Positions 8,950 to 17,536 of a DNA stretch of 64,000 nucleotides are shown here, piece by piece. The position numbers and the translations under genes are program-made. This stretch comes from Flavobacterium cellulosilyticum (GTDB lineage: Bacteria; Bacteroidota; Bacteroidia; Flavobacteriales; Flavobacteriaceae), in contig NZ_SMFK01000012.1 of assembly GCF_004349355.1 (NCBI RefSeq), forward strand, positions 1 through 64,000, written 5' to 3'. The notes under the pieces were generated by a model. The model made no database searches, was not told the origin of the DNA, and saw nothing but the letters and a program-made list of their open reading frames with translations. Position 1 is the first letter of the stretch, and each line of letters opens with the position of its first letter.

Positions 8950-9051
8950 TAATTCCTTAACAATCCGTTAACAATATCGTGCCAATTTGATGGTATTGAA
9001 AATTGGGGGTATTCCTCTTATTTTGACTCTTATTAGTAAAGGGAAATATTT

Positions 9052-10032
9052 ATGTTGAATTTGAACAGAAAAGAAAAAAAATGTGTAAAATATCTCGTCA
9101 ATGAAATGTCAAAAGCAGAGCGTTCTGTATTTGAAATTGAACTGTCTTTAGATGATGAACTTCGTGCTGTTTTTGAAAATTATAAAATGATCTGGGTCAG
9201 TTATCCCGAATCAAAATTACCAATCCAAGGTAATTCTTTTAATCAAATTAAAAATCAGTATAGAAAACGGAATCGCTCCACAAAGGCCACTTCATTTCTT
9301 TTCAGAAAACAGGCGGTTTTTTCTGTTGTATTCATTTTACTTATTTGTTTCGGTTTTTATTTTACCAAAACTACAAGCCACAGATATTTTAATCATAAAA
9401 TTGCTAAAGTTGGTGAACGCCTTACCGTTTTATTGCCAGACAGTAGTACTGTTGTTTTAAATTCAGGTAGTAATGTTAAGTATTTTAGTGATTTTGGAAA
9501 TAAAAGGGAAGTTTGGTTGGTTGGAGAAGCCTTTTTTAAAGTAACTCACAATGAAAAATTTCCTTTTATAGTTCATACAGATGCTTACGATGTTAAAGTA
9601 TTGGGAACAGAATTTAATGTCAATAATAATTCCATTAATAAAATTGTTTCCCTGGAAAAAGGAAAGGTAAAGGTATTGTTTAAAGAGAGTAATGACGAAA
9701 TCAATCTATTACCAAGTGAAGAGTTGGTCTGGAATTCAAAGACTAAGGTGGTTACCAAAAGAAATTTTGATATTAGTGAAATTTCAGCCTGGAAAGATAA
9801 TATTCTGCTTTTAGATGATATAAAGCTTGAAGATGCTTTACTTAAAATAAATCAATTCTACGGGGTGCATTTTGTTATCAATGATAATGATATTGCAAAT
9901 CAGCATATTAAGGGTGCTTTTAAAGATCAAAAAATTGATGAATTTATAACTTCATTAGAGTTTATATCTAATGTGAGTATAATTAAAACCAAGACAAACA
10001 CCTTTGAAATAAGAAAGTATCATGAAAATTAA
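9052..10032 (+). CDS. FecR-type anti-sigma factor (DUF4974)
   Basis: 326-aa inner-membrane regulator. The cytoplasmic N-terminal part (1-85) would bind the sigma factor. One membrane segment lies around residues 88-107 (VVFILLICFGFYFT). A periplasmic FecR domain follows (about 120-220; RLTVLLPDSSTVVLNSGS, VWLVGEAFFKV), then a C-terminal DUF4974 domain (about 250-320) that contacts the STN domain of the partner TonB receptor. It overlaps the sigma gene by 11 bases. The order anti-sigma then sigma is the reverse of the common Bacteroidota arrangement. It should relay substrate sensing by the STN-containing SusC downstream. Confidence 0.85.
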   Translation: MLNLNRKEKKCVKYLVNEMSKAERSVFEIELSLDDELRAVFENYKMIWVSYPESKLPIQGNSFNQIKNQYRKRNRSTKATSFLFRKQAVFSVVFILLICFGFYFTKTTSHRYFNHKIAKVGERLTVLLPDSSTVVLNSGSNVKYFSDFGNKREVWLVGEAFFKVTHNEKFPFIVHTDAYDVKVLGTEFNVNNNSINKIVSLEKGKVKVLFKESNDEINLLPSEELVWNSKTKVVTKRNFDISEISAWKDNILLLDDIKLEDALLKINQFYGVHFVINDNDIANQHIKGAFKDQKIDEFITSLEFISNVSIIKTKTNTFEIRKYHEN

Positions 10033-10621
10033 CCAAATAAAAATCGGTTTTAGCGACGATGTTTCAGATGACTATTTATTTCAGCAAATACGAAATGGCC
10101 AGCAAGAGGCGATGGAACTATTCTTCAATAGATATTACACCCGATTGTGTCGTTTTGGACTAGGTTATGAATCGGATTATTGCCTTGTGGAGGAAAAAGT
10201 AGCTGATGTTTTTATTGAATTGTGGAATAACAGAAATACTCTTGATAAAATTAGAAACCCTAAATCATATATATATGTAGTAGTAAAAAACAGTTTGAAA
10301 AAAGTGCAGAAATTTGAGTTGTTTCATCAACAAATTGATGAAACAAAAGCCATCGATAGTATAAGTACCCCTAGTATAGAGGAAGAGATTATTGACAATG
10401 AGCAAAAGGAATTTAATAAGAATATGATTCGCGAAATATTAGATATTATTCCAAAAAAGTCACGTCAAGTCTTCGAACTCAGCAGGATCGACGGGTTAAA
10501 GTACAAAGAGATCTCGGAAATTCTAAACATCACTCCCAAAACGGTTGAAAATCATATTGGACTTGCGCTTAAATACATTAGTAAGGCTTTGTTGATAAGA
10601 CAACAAAGAAGAGTAATTTAA
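10022..10621 (+). CDS. ECF-type RNA polymerase sigma factor
   Basis: 199-aa sigma factor with region 2 at about 20-90 (YLFQQIRNGQQEAMELFFNR; DVFIELWNNR) and region 4 at about 140-195 (IPKKSRQVFELSRIDGLKYK followed by EISEILNITPKTVENH, the -35 recognition HTH). It belongs to the FecI-like group paired with FecR proteins. It overlaps the anti-sigma gene and sits 87 bases upstream of the STN-type SusC gene, which it probably activates together with susD and the phosphoesterase. Length is normal. Confidence 0.88.
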   Translation: MKINQIKIGFSDDVSDDYLFQQIRNGQQEAMELFFNRYYTRLCRFGLGYESDYCLVEEKVADVFIELWNNRNTLDKIRNPKSYIYVVVKNSLKKVQKFELFHQQIDETKAIDSISTPSIEEEIIDNEQKEFNKNMIREILDIIPKKSRQVFELSRIDGLKYKEISEILNITPKTVENHIGLALKYISKALLIRQQRRVI

Positions 10622-10708
10622 AAAAAATATTAAATAGTGGCAGAAACCATCTTTCCTAAACTCTGTTTCGGATGTTAAAAATTTGAAAATAAATAATCAT
10701 AAATAATA

Positions 10709-13700
10709 ATGAGAAAAAAAATTATAGTAACCTTATCCTTGTTGCTTCAGTTAACTATTTCGACTAGTTATTCCAATACTTCCAAAAACCTTGAAGTATC
10801 CAGAAATATACTTCAAAGCAGAGAAATTAATTTAAACTTAAAAGATGTTTCCATAAAGAAAATCTTTATTCTGATAGAGCAACAAATAAATACCAAGTTT
10901 ATTTATATGTCAGATCAAAAATTTCTTGAAAATAAAATAACCATTGCCGTCAATACTCAAGATTTAAATCAAGTTTTGGAGGTTTTGAAAACGAAGACCA
11001 ATCTCGATTTTAAAATCACTAAAAATGGAATTTTGGTAAAAGAACTTAACAATACACAACAAAAAAATGCTCAAGATACGAGAAAAATTATAGGTACAGT
11101 TTTAGATGAGACCAATTCTCCTATTCCCGGAGCTTCTGTTTTTATAAAAGATACTGCTATCGAAACCCAAACAGACTTGGAAGGAGGCTTTACCTTAAAG
11201 GCGCCTTCAGCAGAGTCTGTATTAATTGTATCTTTCATTGGATTTGAAACAAAAGAACAAATTGTAGGTGATAAAACGACACTTACAATCCAGCTGAAAG
11301 AAATCACCAATAATCTACAAGAAGTAGTTGTAATTGGTTACGGAACGCAGCGTAAAAAGGACCTAACAGGTGCGGTTGGCAGTATTAAGAGCCGTGAATT
11401 AATGGAACGACCAGCTATTAATGTGGAGCAATCTCTGGCAGGAAAAATAGCAGGGGTAAACGTTTCAACTAATTCAGGACGTCCGGGTGGTAGAACCTCT
11501 ATTTCTATCCGTGGTTTCAGTTCTATAAATGCCACGAATGATCCATTATATGTGGTTGATGGTATAATATGGACAGAGGGTATCAGTAATCTAAACCCAA
11601 ATGATGTGGAGTCTATAGACGTACTAAAAGACGCTTCATCAACGGCTATTTATGGTACAAGAGGTTCTAATGGTGTGATCATAGTTACAACCAAGAGGGG
11701 AACTAAACAAAGTAGCGAAATTAGATATGACACTTATTTCTCTATAAATCAACTGCCAGCTTCAAGAAACCTAAACGTACTTAATTCTAAAGAATGGCTT
11801 TCCCTTGAAGAAGAAGTATATAAGAATGCAAGTAAGTTTGATCCCATAGGTTTTAAAGCAGGCAAATACATCGATCCTGTTGAAAAAAGAAAAGCCTATC
11901 TAGCGGGTAATACTTTAGGAAACCGCGAGCTTTTTACCCTAGACACAAATGGGATTCCTCAACCTATATATGATATCGATTGGAGCAAGCAGGTATTCAG
12001 GACTTCTTATAGCCAAAACCATAACTTATCCTTTAGCGGTGGGAATGCTAAAACCAATTATGGATTCTATTTGGGCTATGCCGATGATAATGGAATTATT
12101 AAAGAAAGTTTTCAGAAAAAATATAATGTGAGAGCGGTAATTGACCAGCAAATGAAAGACTGGCTAAAAGTAGGCGTTACCTTAAGTTATGTAAGGAAAA
12201 ATGAGGGTGGAGTAGATGACAGTGATGGTTCTTATAATGTGATCCGTAATGTTGTGGAAATGGTTCCTTTTATTCCTTATAAGTATGCAGATGGAACTTA
12301 TGGCTATGGTGGTGACTATGCAGGTCTTGAAAAATTGGATAACCCCTTGTCTCAGGTTTACGAAAACAATATTCTTTTCAATTCTAACGCCTTTAATGGA
12401 AGCAGCTATGCTAATTTTAAAATTTTTAAAGGACTTGAATTTACGTCTACATTCGGTTCAAACATTTCCAATGACATTAATACGAACTTCTCCAGTTCCA
12501 AACTTCAGGGCGGAACACGCAAAAATACAGCGCAGATTTCAAGTAATGAATCAAGATTTTGGCAGTTATCCAACAGGTTTAATTATAGCAGAAAATTTAA
12601 TAATAATCATACAATAAATGCACTATTAGGTACTGAAAAACAAAGATTTAATGTATTGAGTTGGACTGCTGCTACCTCTTCAATGCCTGATGATTACTAT
12701 TCCTTTTTTAATTTAGGGGCAGGTGCAACCCCTGTGACACCATCCTCATCCACTAACTCTTACCAGATGGAGTCCTATTTTGGCCGTGTCAATTACAATT
12801 TAAAAGATAAATACTTATTTACGCTAACCGGCCGCTTTGATGGTTCTTCGAGGTTTGGAAAAAATAATCAATTCGCCTTTTTTCCATCAGCAGCAGCTGC
12901 CTGGCGCTTATCTGAAGAAGACTTCCTTAAAAATAATCCGACTATTTCAAATTTAAAATTAAGGGCTAGTTACGGAATAACCGGAAATTCTGAAATTGGT
13001 TCCTACCGTTCTTTGGCTAATTTAAGTACTAATGCTTACATTTTTGGCAATACCATGGCATCGGGATCTGCAATTGGCAGGTTAGCAAACCCAGACCTAC
13101 AATGGGAAAAAACAGCCCAATATGACGCAGGTCTTGAGTTGGGCTTATTTAATGACCGCATTAACTTAGTTGCAGATGTTTATTATAAAAAAACAAGTGA
13201 TTTATTACTTGATGCCCCAATTCCGGCATCAAGCGGATATAGCACGGTTACTAAAAACATAGGGAATATGGAAAACAAAGGGCTTGATTTTACGATCAAC
13301 ACCATTAATATCCAAAGTAAGGATTTTTCATGGTCAACCTCCTTTAATATCTCTTTTATGAAAAATAAAATTACAGCGTTAGGTGCAAACAACGAAGATA
13401 TAACTTATGGATTTAAAGGAGGGCAAATACTTAGAGTAGGTCAATCTGTAGGATCAATATTCGGTTATGTGCGTGATGGTATTTATAGTACAGATGAAGC
13501 AGAGCAGGCTAAAGCTTATGGTAAACTTGCTGGTGATGTTAAAATCAGGGATTTCAATCAGGATGGAATAATTAATGCAAAGGACCGTGTAATTATTGGT
13601 AAGGGGATTCCTGATTTTTATGGCACTTTTGCCAATACCTTTAGTTATAAGAGATTTGATTTAATTATTGAACTGCAGTATTCACAAGGAAATGACATTT

Positions 13701-14101
13701 TTAACAATACGAGGAACTCAAGTGAAGGAAGGTTCGGCATTGCAAACAATTATTCAACAGTGCTAGATTCATGGAGTCCAACTAATCAGGATGCCGTACT
13801 GGAACAGGTAAGGCCTACAGGCTACAGTTATTATATGGATACCCGTAAACTGTCTGACGGATCATTCATTCGTGGGAAAAATATTTCTTTAGGTTATACA
13901 TTGACACCTTCATTAACTAAAAAACTAGGATTGAGTAGTTTAAGAGTATATGCTTCAGCTCAGAACTTCTTTTTAATAACGAAATATTTTGGGTATGATC
14001 CAGAACTAAATAACTATAACACAGCATTCTCACAAGGGATAACGTACACTAATTATCCAAAACCAAAAACCTATATGTATGGGTTATCAGTAAGTTTTTA
14101 A
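10709..14101 (+). CDS. SusC-like TonB-dependent receptor with STN domain
   Basis: 1130-aa outer-membrane transporter with a signal peptide at 1-22. An STN (secretin/TonB N-terminal) domain at about 40-115 (LNLKDVSIKKIFILIEQQ) signals to the anti-sigma factor. A carboxypeptidase-regulatory-like beta-sandwich follows (about 126-200; GTVLDETNSPIPGASVFI), then the TonB box/plug (VVVIGYGTQRKKDLTGAV, about 208) and a 22-strand barrel ending in a terminal aromatic-rich strand (YGLSVSF). The substrate is not obvious from sequence. The adjacent SusD and a metallophosphoesterase suggest a phosphorylated organic compound. Expression is likely induced through the sigma/anti-sigma pair just upstream. Confidence 0.92.
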   Translation: MRKKIIVTLSLLLQLTISTSYSNTSKNLEVSRNILQSREINLNLKDVSIKKIFILIEQQINTKFIYMSDQKFLENKITIAVNTQDLNQVLEVLKTKTNLDFKITKNGILVKELNNTQQKNAQDTRKIIGTVLDETNSPIPGASVFIKDTAIETQTDLEGGFTLKAPSAESVLIVSFIGFETKEQIVGDKTTLTIQLKEITNNLQEVVVIGYGTQRKKDLTGAVGSIKSRELMERPAINVEQSLAGKIAGVNVSTNSGRPGGRTSISIRGFSSINATNDPLYVVDGIIWTEGISNLNPNDVESIDVLKDASSTAIYGTRGSNGVIIVTTKRGTKQSSEIRYDTYFSINQLPASRNLNVLNSKEWLSLEEEVYKNASKFDPIGFKAGKYIDPVEKRKAYLAGNTLGNRELFTLDTNGIPQPIYDIDWSKQVFRTSYSQNHNLSFSGGNAKTNYGFYLGYADDNGIIKESFQKKYNVRAVIDQQMKDWLKVGVTLSYVRKNEGGVDDSDGSYNVIRNVVEMVPFIPYKYADGTYGYGGDYAGLEKLDNPLSQVYENNILFNSNAFNGSSYANFKIFKGLEFTSTFGSNISNDINTNFSSSKLQGGTRKNTAQISSNESRFWQLSNRFNYSRKFNNNHTINALLGTEKQRFNVLSWTAATSSMPDDYYSFFNLGAGATPVTPSSSTNSYQMESYFGRVNYNLKDKYLFTLTGRFDGSSRFGKNNQFAFFPSAAAAWRLSEEDFLKNNPTISNLKLRASYGITGNSEIGSYRSLANLSTNAYIFGNTMASGSAIGRLANPDLQWEKTAQYDAGLELGLFNDRINLVADVYYKKTSDLLLDAPIPASSGYSTVTKNIGNMENKGLDFTINTINIQSKDFSWSTSFNISFMKNKITALGANNEDITYGFKGGQILRVGQSVGSIFGYVRDGIYSTDEAEQAKAYGKLAGDVKIRDFNQDGIINAKDRVIIGKGIPDFYGTFANTFSYKRFDLIIELQYSQGNDIFNNTRNSSEGRFGIANNYSTVLDSWSPTNQDAVLEQVRPTGYSYYMDTRKLSDGSFIRGKNISLGYTLTPSLTKKLGLSSLRVYASAQNFFLITKYFGYDPELNNYNTAFSQGITYTNYPKPKTYMYGLSVSF

Positions 14102-14118
14102 TCATAAAAATTAAATCT

Positions 14119-14161
14119 GAATAAGCTTACCGTTTATAAACACTAATGGATAAGCTTATTC
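14119..14161. other. hairpin between susC and susD
   Basis: GAATAAGCTTA (14119-14129) and TAAGCTTATTC (14151-14161) are perfect 11-bp inverted repeats in the 94-base gap between the two genes. There is no T-tract, so it is unlikely to be a full terminator. It could trim or stabilise the mRNA, or attenuate susD. Confidence 0.55.
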
Positions 14162-14195
14162 AAGATTCATAACCTTTAAAAATAATTATATAATA

Positions 14196-15692
14196 ATGAA
14201 AAAAACAGTAAAAAACTTCCCAGCATTATTACTGCTCTTGATTTTTAGCACAGGCTGCAGTAATAATTTCCTTTCTGAAAACAATAAATCTGCAATTACT
14301 CAGGAAAATTATTTCACTACGGCTGCACAAGCTCAGGCTGCTGTAGCAGGGATATACCCTATGCTGCAATCCTTTACCAAGGAAATTGAGTATAGAGGTG
14401 ATGCGCCCTGGTCCTTATTAGAAATGCCGGTGGGGCATATTGATTTGGGGGGATCGCAATATAAAGATGGATCAATAAAGCACACTAATTCTGCAAATGA
14501 GACGGTTTATAATATCATTTGGACAGACTTTTATAATGGGATAGCTAATTCTAACCTAGCTATACAAAGGATCCCGGCGATTAATATGAATGAAGCTACA
14601 AAAAAAAGGCTTCTTGGAGAAGTGTATTTTTTACGTGCTCTATATTATTCCTATTTAGTGAAACTATATGGAGATATTCCGCTAATTACGGAGCCAATTA
14701 ATTTTTCTAGTCCAGACCTTTATCCGGAAAGATCTTCCAAAGAAAAAGTATATGAACTAATTATTAATGATTTAAAAGAAGCTGAAAAGTCTGGTTTACC
14801 TAATGTTGATGAAACTGGTAGAGCTTCTTTGGGTGCAGTAAAATCTCTATTGTCAGGTGTTTATTTAACAATGGCCGGATATCCTTTAAATAAAGGTACG
14901 GAGTTTTACCAGTTAGCAGCAACTAAAGCAAAAGAGGTGCTAGACGGTAATTATTACAAATTGTTTGATAATTATGCCTATCTTCATGATAGAGCACATA
15001 AAAATAAACAAGAACTGATATTTCAGGTCCAGTATCTGGGAAGTGTAAAGACAAATAGGATAACAGAATTTATTTCGCCAAAGGGCATATCTAAATTAAC
15101 CAGCGATCTTGGAACTGTTGTACCAATTAAAGAATTTGTGTCTTCTTATGAACTTAATGATAAACGTACGCAAGAAAAACAATTTTACTTTACGGAAAGT
15201 TTTGCCAAGGGTAGTTCCTCCAAGATTATTAAATTTACACCTTCCTTGTATAAATTCTGGCTCGAAGAGGCTGCCGGCCAAAATGGAGACGGATATTCTG
15301 ACCAGAACTGGACACTTTTACGTTTACCTGAAGTAATGCTAATTTACGCGGAAGCTTTAAACGAAGTAGAAGGACCTGCTAATGCTTACACTCAAATCAA
15401 TATGATCAGGCAACGGGCTAATCTAGCTCCGCTTTCTGGCTTAACAAAAGATGAATTTCGGGAAGCAGTTTGGAGAGAGCGTTATCACGAGCTTGCTTTC
15501 GAGAATAAAGCTTATTTTGACATTCAGCGAACACACAAGGTCTATAATCTTAAAACAGGCCGTTTTGAAGATGCCTTTTCTTATAGTAATGAAAGTGGAG
15601 TTAAATTTAATGAACAGTATTTGTTATGGCCTGTGCCGCAAAGTGAAATTGATACTAACCCAAAGCTTTTACCTCAAAATATCGGTTGGTAA
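14196..15692 (+). CDS. SusD/RagB-family substrate-binding lipoprotein
   Basis: 498-aa lipoprotein partner of the SusC above. The signal peptide ends in a lipobox with Cys at about residue 21 (FSTGCSNN). The body has the SusD helical repeats (ALYYSYLVKLYGDIPLI around 150, the conserved YGDIPL motif) and the RagB C-terminal signature (LRLPEVMLIYAEALNEV; VWRERYHELAFENKAYFD). It sits on the outer face of the outer membrane, captures the ligand and caps the SusC pore. It ends 20 bases before the phosphoesterase start, so the three genes form one transcription unit. Confidence 0.92.
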   Translation: MKKTVKNFPALLLLLIFSTGCSNNFLSENNKSAITQENYFTTAAQAQAAVAGIYPMLQSFTKEIEYRGDAPWSLLEMPVGHIDLGGSQYKDGSIKHTNSANETVYNIIWTDFYNGIANSNLAIQRIPAINMNEATKKRLLGEVYFLRALYYSYLVKLYGDIPLITEPINFSSPDLYPERSSKEKVYELIINDLKEAEKSGLPNVDETGRASLGAVKSLLSGVYLTMAGYPLNKGTEFYQLAATKAKEVLDGNYYKLFDNYAYLHDRAHKNKQELIFQVQYLGSVKTNRITEFISPKGISKLTSDLGTVVPIKEFVSSYELNDKRTQEKQFYFTESFAKGSSSKIIKFTPSLYKFWLEEAAGQNGDGYSDQNWTLLRLPEVMLIYAEALNEVEGPANAYTQINMIRQRANLAPLSGLTKDEFREAVWRERYHELAFENKAYFDIQRTHKVYNLKTGRFEDAFSYSNESGVKFNEQYLLWPVPQSEIDTNPKLLPQNIGW

Positions 15693-15712
15693 AACAATTT
15701 AATTTTAATCAA

Positions 15713-16582
15713 ATGAAGTATTTTAATCAAACAAAACCCTTGATTGTGTTTTTGTTTATACTAATTACCTGTATGGGCTGCGTAACTGGGCATCAGGTTA
15801 AGAAGCCGTTTTTTTTCATTCAGATGACTGATCCTCAGTTCGGGTTCTTTAATTCAAACAAGGAATTTGCAAAAGAAACTGAGAATTTTGAGAAAGCAAT
15901 TGCAGTGGCAAACCGCCTGCATCCTGCATTTGTAATTGTTACGGGTGATTTAATCAACAAGTCCGGTGACACTTTACAACTTGCCGAATATAAGCGGATC
16001 GTGGCTAAGCTTGATCCATCCATTTCCATTTATCATGTTGCTGGCAACCACGATATCGGCAATGATCCTCAAGAGAAAGATTTAGTAGCTTATCGCAAAC
16101 AGCTTGGGCCGGATTATTATACAATTAAGTATAACGGGATGTTAGGTATAGTTCTTAATTCTTTATATTTCAAAAGCCCGTCTGGAGTTCTAAAACAGGC
16201 TAATGCGCAGGACAAGTGGTTGCGTCAGGTGCTTCAAAAAGCAAAAAAGGATAAATCAAAGCCTATTTTAGTGTTTCAGCATCATTCTTGGTTTTTAAAC
16301 GATCCGGAAGAAAAAGACGATTATTTTAATATCGATAAGAAAATCCGGGATAAATACCTCCCTCTATTTAGTGCTGCTGGTGTTAGCCATATATTCGCAG
16401 GGCATTACCACCGAAATGCTTTTGGAAAATACGGTCTAATGGAAATGGTTACCACTGGGCCTGTAGGGCGTCCTCTGGGTACAGACCCCTCTGGATTCCG
16501 GATAGTAACAGTAGATGGAAATGTGGTTAGCCATAAGTACTATGATTTGGATTCTATTCCAGATTCCATAAGTTTACCTTAA
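15713..16582 (+). CDS. calcineurin-like metallophosphoesterase lipoprotein
   Basis: 289-aa phosphoesterase exported as a lipoprotein (lipobox Cys in TCMGC). I start at 15713 because it puts the signal peptide at the N-terminus; the upstream in-frame ATG at 15686 lies inside the end of susD. Metal motifs in order: TDPQFGF (Asp and Gln where the classical motif has D-x-H), GDLINKSGD, GNHD, HHSWF and GHYHRN. The DPQFG form recalls the CPPED1/CSTP1 branch. It probably removes phosphate from a ligand captured by the SusCD pair at the cell surface or in the periplasm. The substrate is unknown. Confidence 0.85.
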   Translation: MKYFNQTKPLIVFLFILITCMGCVTGHQVKKPFFFIQMTDPQFGFFNSNKEFAKETENFEKAIAVANRLHPAFVIVTGDLINKSGDTLQLAEYKRIVAKLDPSISIYHVAGNHDIGNDPQEKDLVAYRKQLGPDYYTIKYNGMLGIVLNSLYFKSPSGVLKQANAQDKWLRQVLQKAKKDKSKPILVFQHHSWFLNDPEEKDDYFNIDKKIRDKYLPLFSAAGVSHIFAGHYHRNAFGKYGLMEMVTTGPVGRPLGTDPSGFRIVTVDGNVVSHKYYDLDSIPDSISLP

Positions 16583-16594
16583 TAAACAAATTAC

Positions 16595-16640
16595 AGCCCA
16601 TTATTTCAGAATTATTTAAGTTTGAGATAATGGGCTTATT
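16595..16640 (+). terminator. terminator after the phosphoesterase gene
   Basis: AGCCCATTATtTCA (595-608) pairs with TGAgATAATGGGCT (623-636) with one mismatch. A short T/A-rich tail follows. It closes the sigma-SusCD-phosphoesterase unit 12 bases after the stop codon. Confidence 0.75.
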
Positions 16641-16878
16641 TATTAAAATGATCATCTATCATTATTTTTTCGTAAAAGAAAAAAACATAGTATTTGGTAC
16701 TGAATACTAATTTTTTATCCGAACCCACAATAGTTGTTTCACCTGTATCTAAGGAAAGTATACTACCTGTAATTAAAGAGATAAATGGCGCATCACCATC
16801 CATTTTGTTACTCATTAGTACAGAATAATGTATGGTTTGTGTTGCATTAGACCAGTATTTAAGATCATGGATTCTAAG
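16641..16878 (-). other. intergenic stretch with a possible decayed reading frame
   Basis: On the minus strand a frame stays open from about 16866 to a stop at 16636, with an internal ATG at 16815 (59 codons; MSNKMDGDAPFISL...). The composition looks protein-like, but I do not recognise it, it runs into the terminator, and a neighbouring pseudogene suggests a decay zone. It may be the tail of a lost gene. Confidence 0.2.
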
Positions 16879-17209
16879 TTATTTTCCCAATTTAACGTGC
16901 TGTGAAATATAATGAGAAAATGGTGGCAGAATGTAGGACACCTTCTCTTTTAGTTCCAATAAATAGTCCCAATTGATAGGTAATTCATATTTCATACATC
17001 TTAAAAATAGTTTTATAAAATTATAAAAGGCAACCTGTTCCAATTTCAAGCTGGTGTATTGGCAGAACTCTTCTATACTCACCAATTCGCTTTGGAGCTT
17101 ATTAAGTCTATACGGATTGTTTACATCTGTTACTTTGACGATAACTCATGCCGGTTATGCGTTGTATGTCTTTAGGGTAGATACATAATCTCTTATTATT
17201 TGTTCTCCT
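16879..17209 (-). pseudogene. small HTH-like protein, copy 2, broken
   Basis: Reading from 17209, the frame gives RLCIYPKDIQRITGMSYRQS, clearly the family of the intact gene at 43056. The start codon is AGG instead of ATG, and a frameshift after RQS moves the rest (LNKLQSELVSIEEFCQYTSL) into another frame. That second half is open from an ATG at 17085 and runs 68 codons, with a tail of about 45 residues (FIKLFLRCMKYELP...) not present in the other copies. I treat the whole as one decayed gene. Confidence 0.6.
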
Positions 17210-17536
17210 ACTCTATTTATTGCTTTGCTCTGGCTTTGATTCAATAAAGAGTATTTTTATCATAGCTAATTTAGAAAAGATACATTTAAACCTATAAATA
17301 CATTAAAAAATGTTTATATAACAGTTTAGTAACACTAGGTTGATATTTTAAATGGCTCTGTAATATTTAAATCATATAATTTTGTCGCTATTGATATAAA
17401 GTCTAAAAAAAATGATTTTAATCTTTAATAATGAAGTTATATTTTGAACTTTTCCTAATCCAATGTTATTTTTAACCAATTTGAAGACCAAGTACTTTGT
17501 GTCAAAAACAATAAAAAATACTATTATACAAAAATC
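17210..17536. other. AT-rich leader region of the YVTN/phosphoesterase gene
   Basis: No gene is visible. The conserved leader of the small HTH gene copy (about 17210-17245) comes first. TAATTTTG at 17377-17384 fits the TAnnTTTG -7 box and would give a leader of about 145 bases before the ATG at 17537. No terminator or palindrome was recognised. Confidence 0.35.

Noticed and set aside
16879..17085. A stand-alone 68-aa gene from the ATG at 17085
   Set aside because: The preceding bases on the same strand encode the first half of the same small HTH family in another frame, so it is better described as one broken gene.
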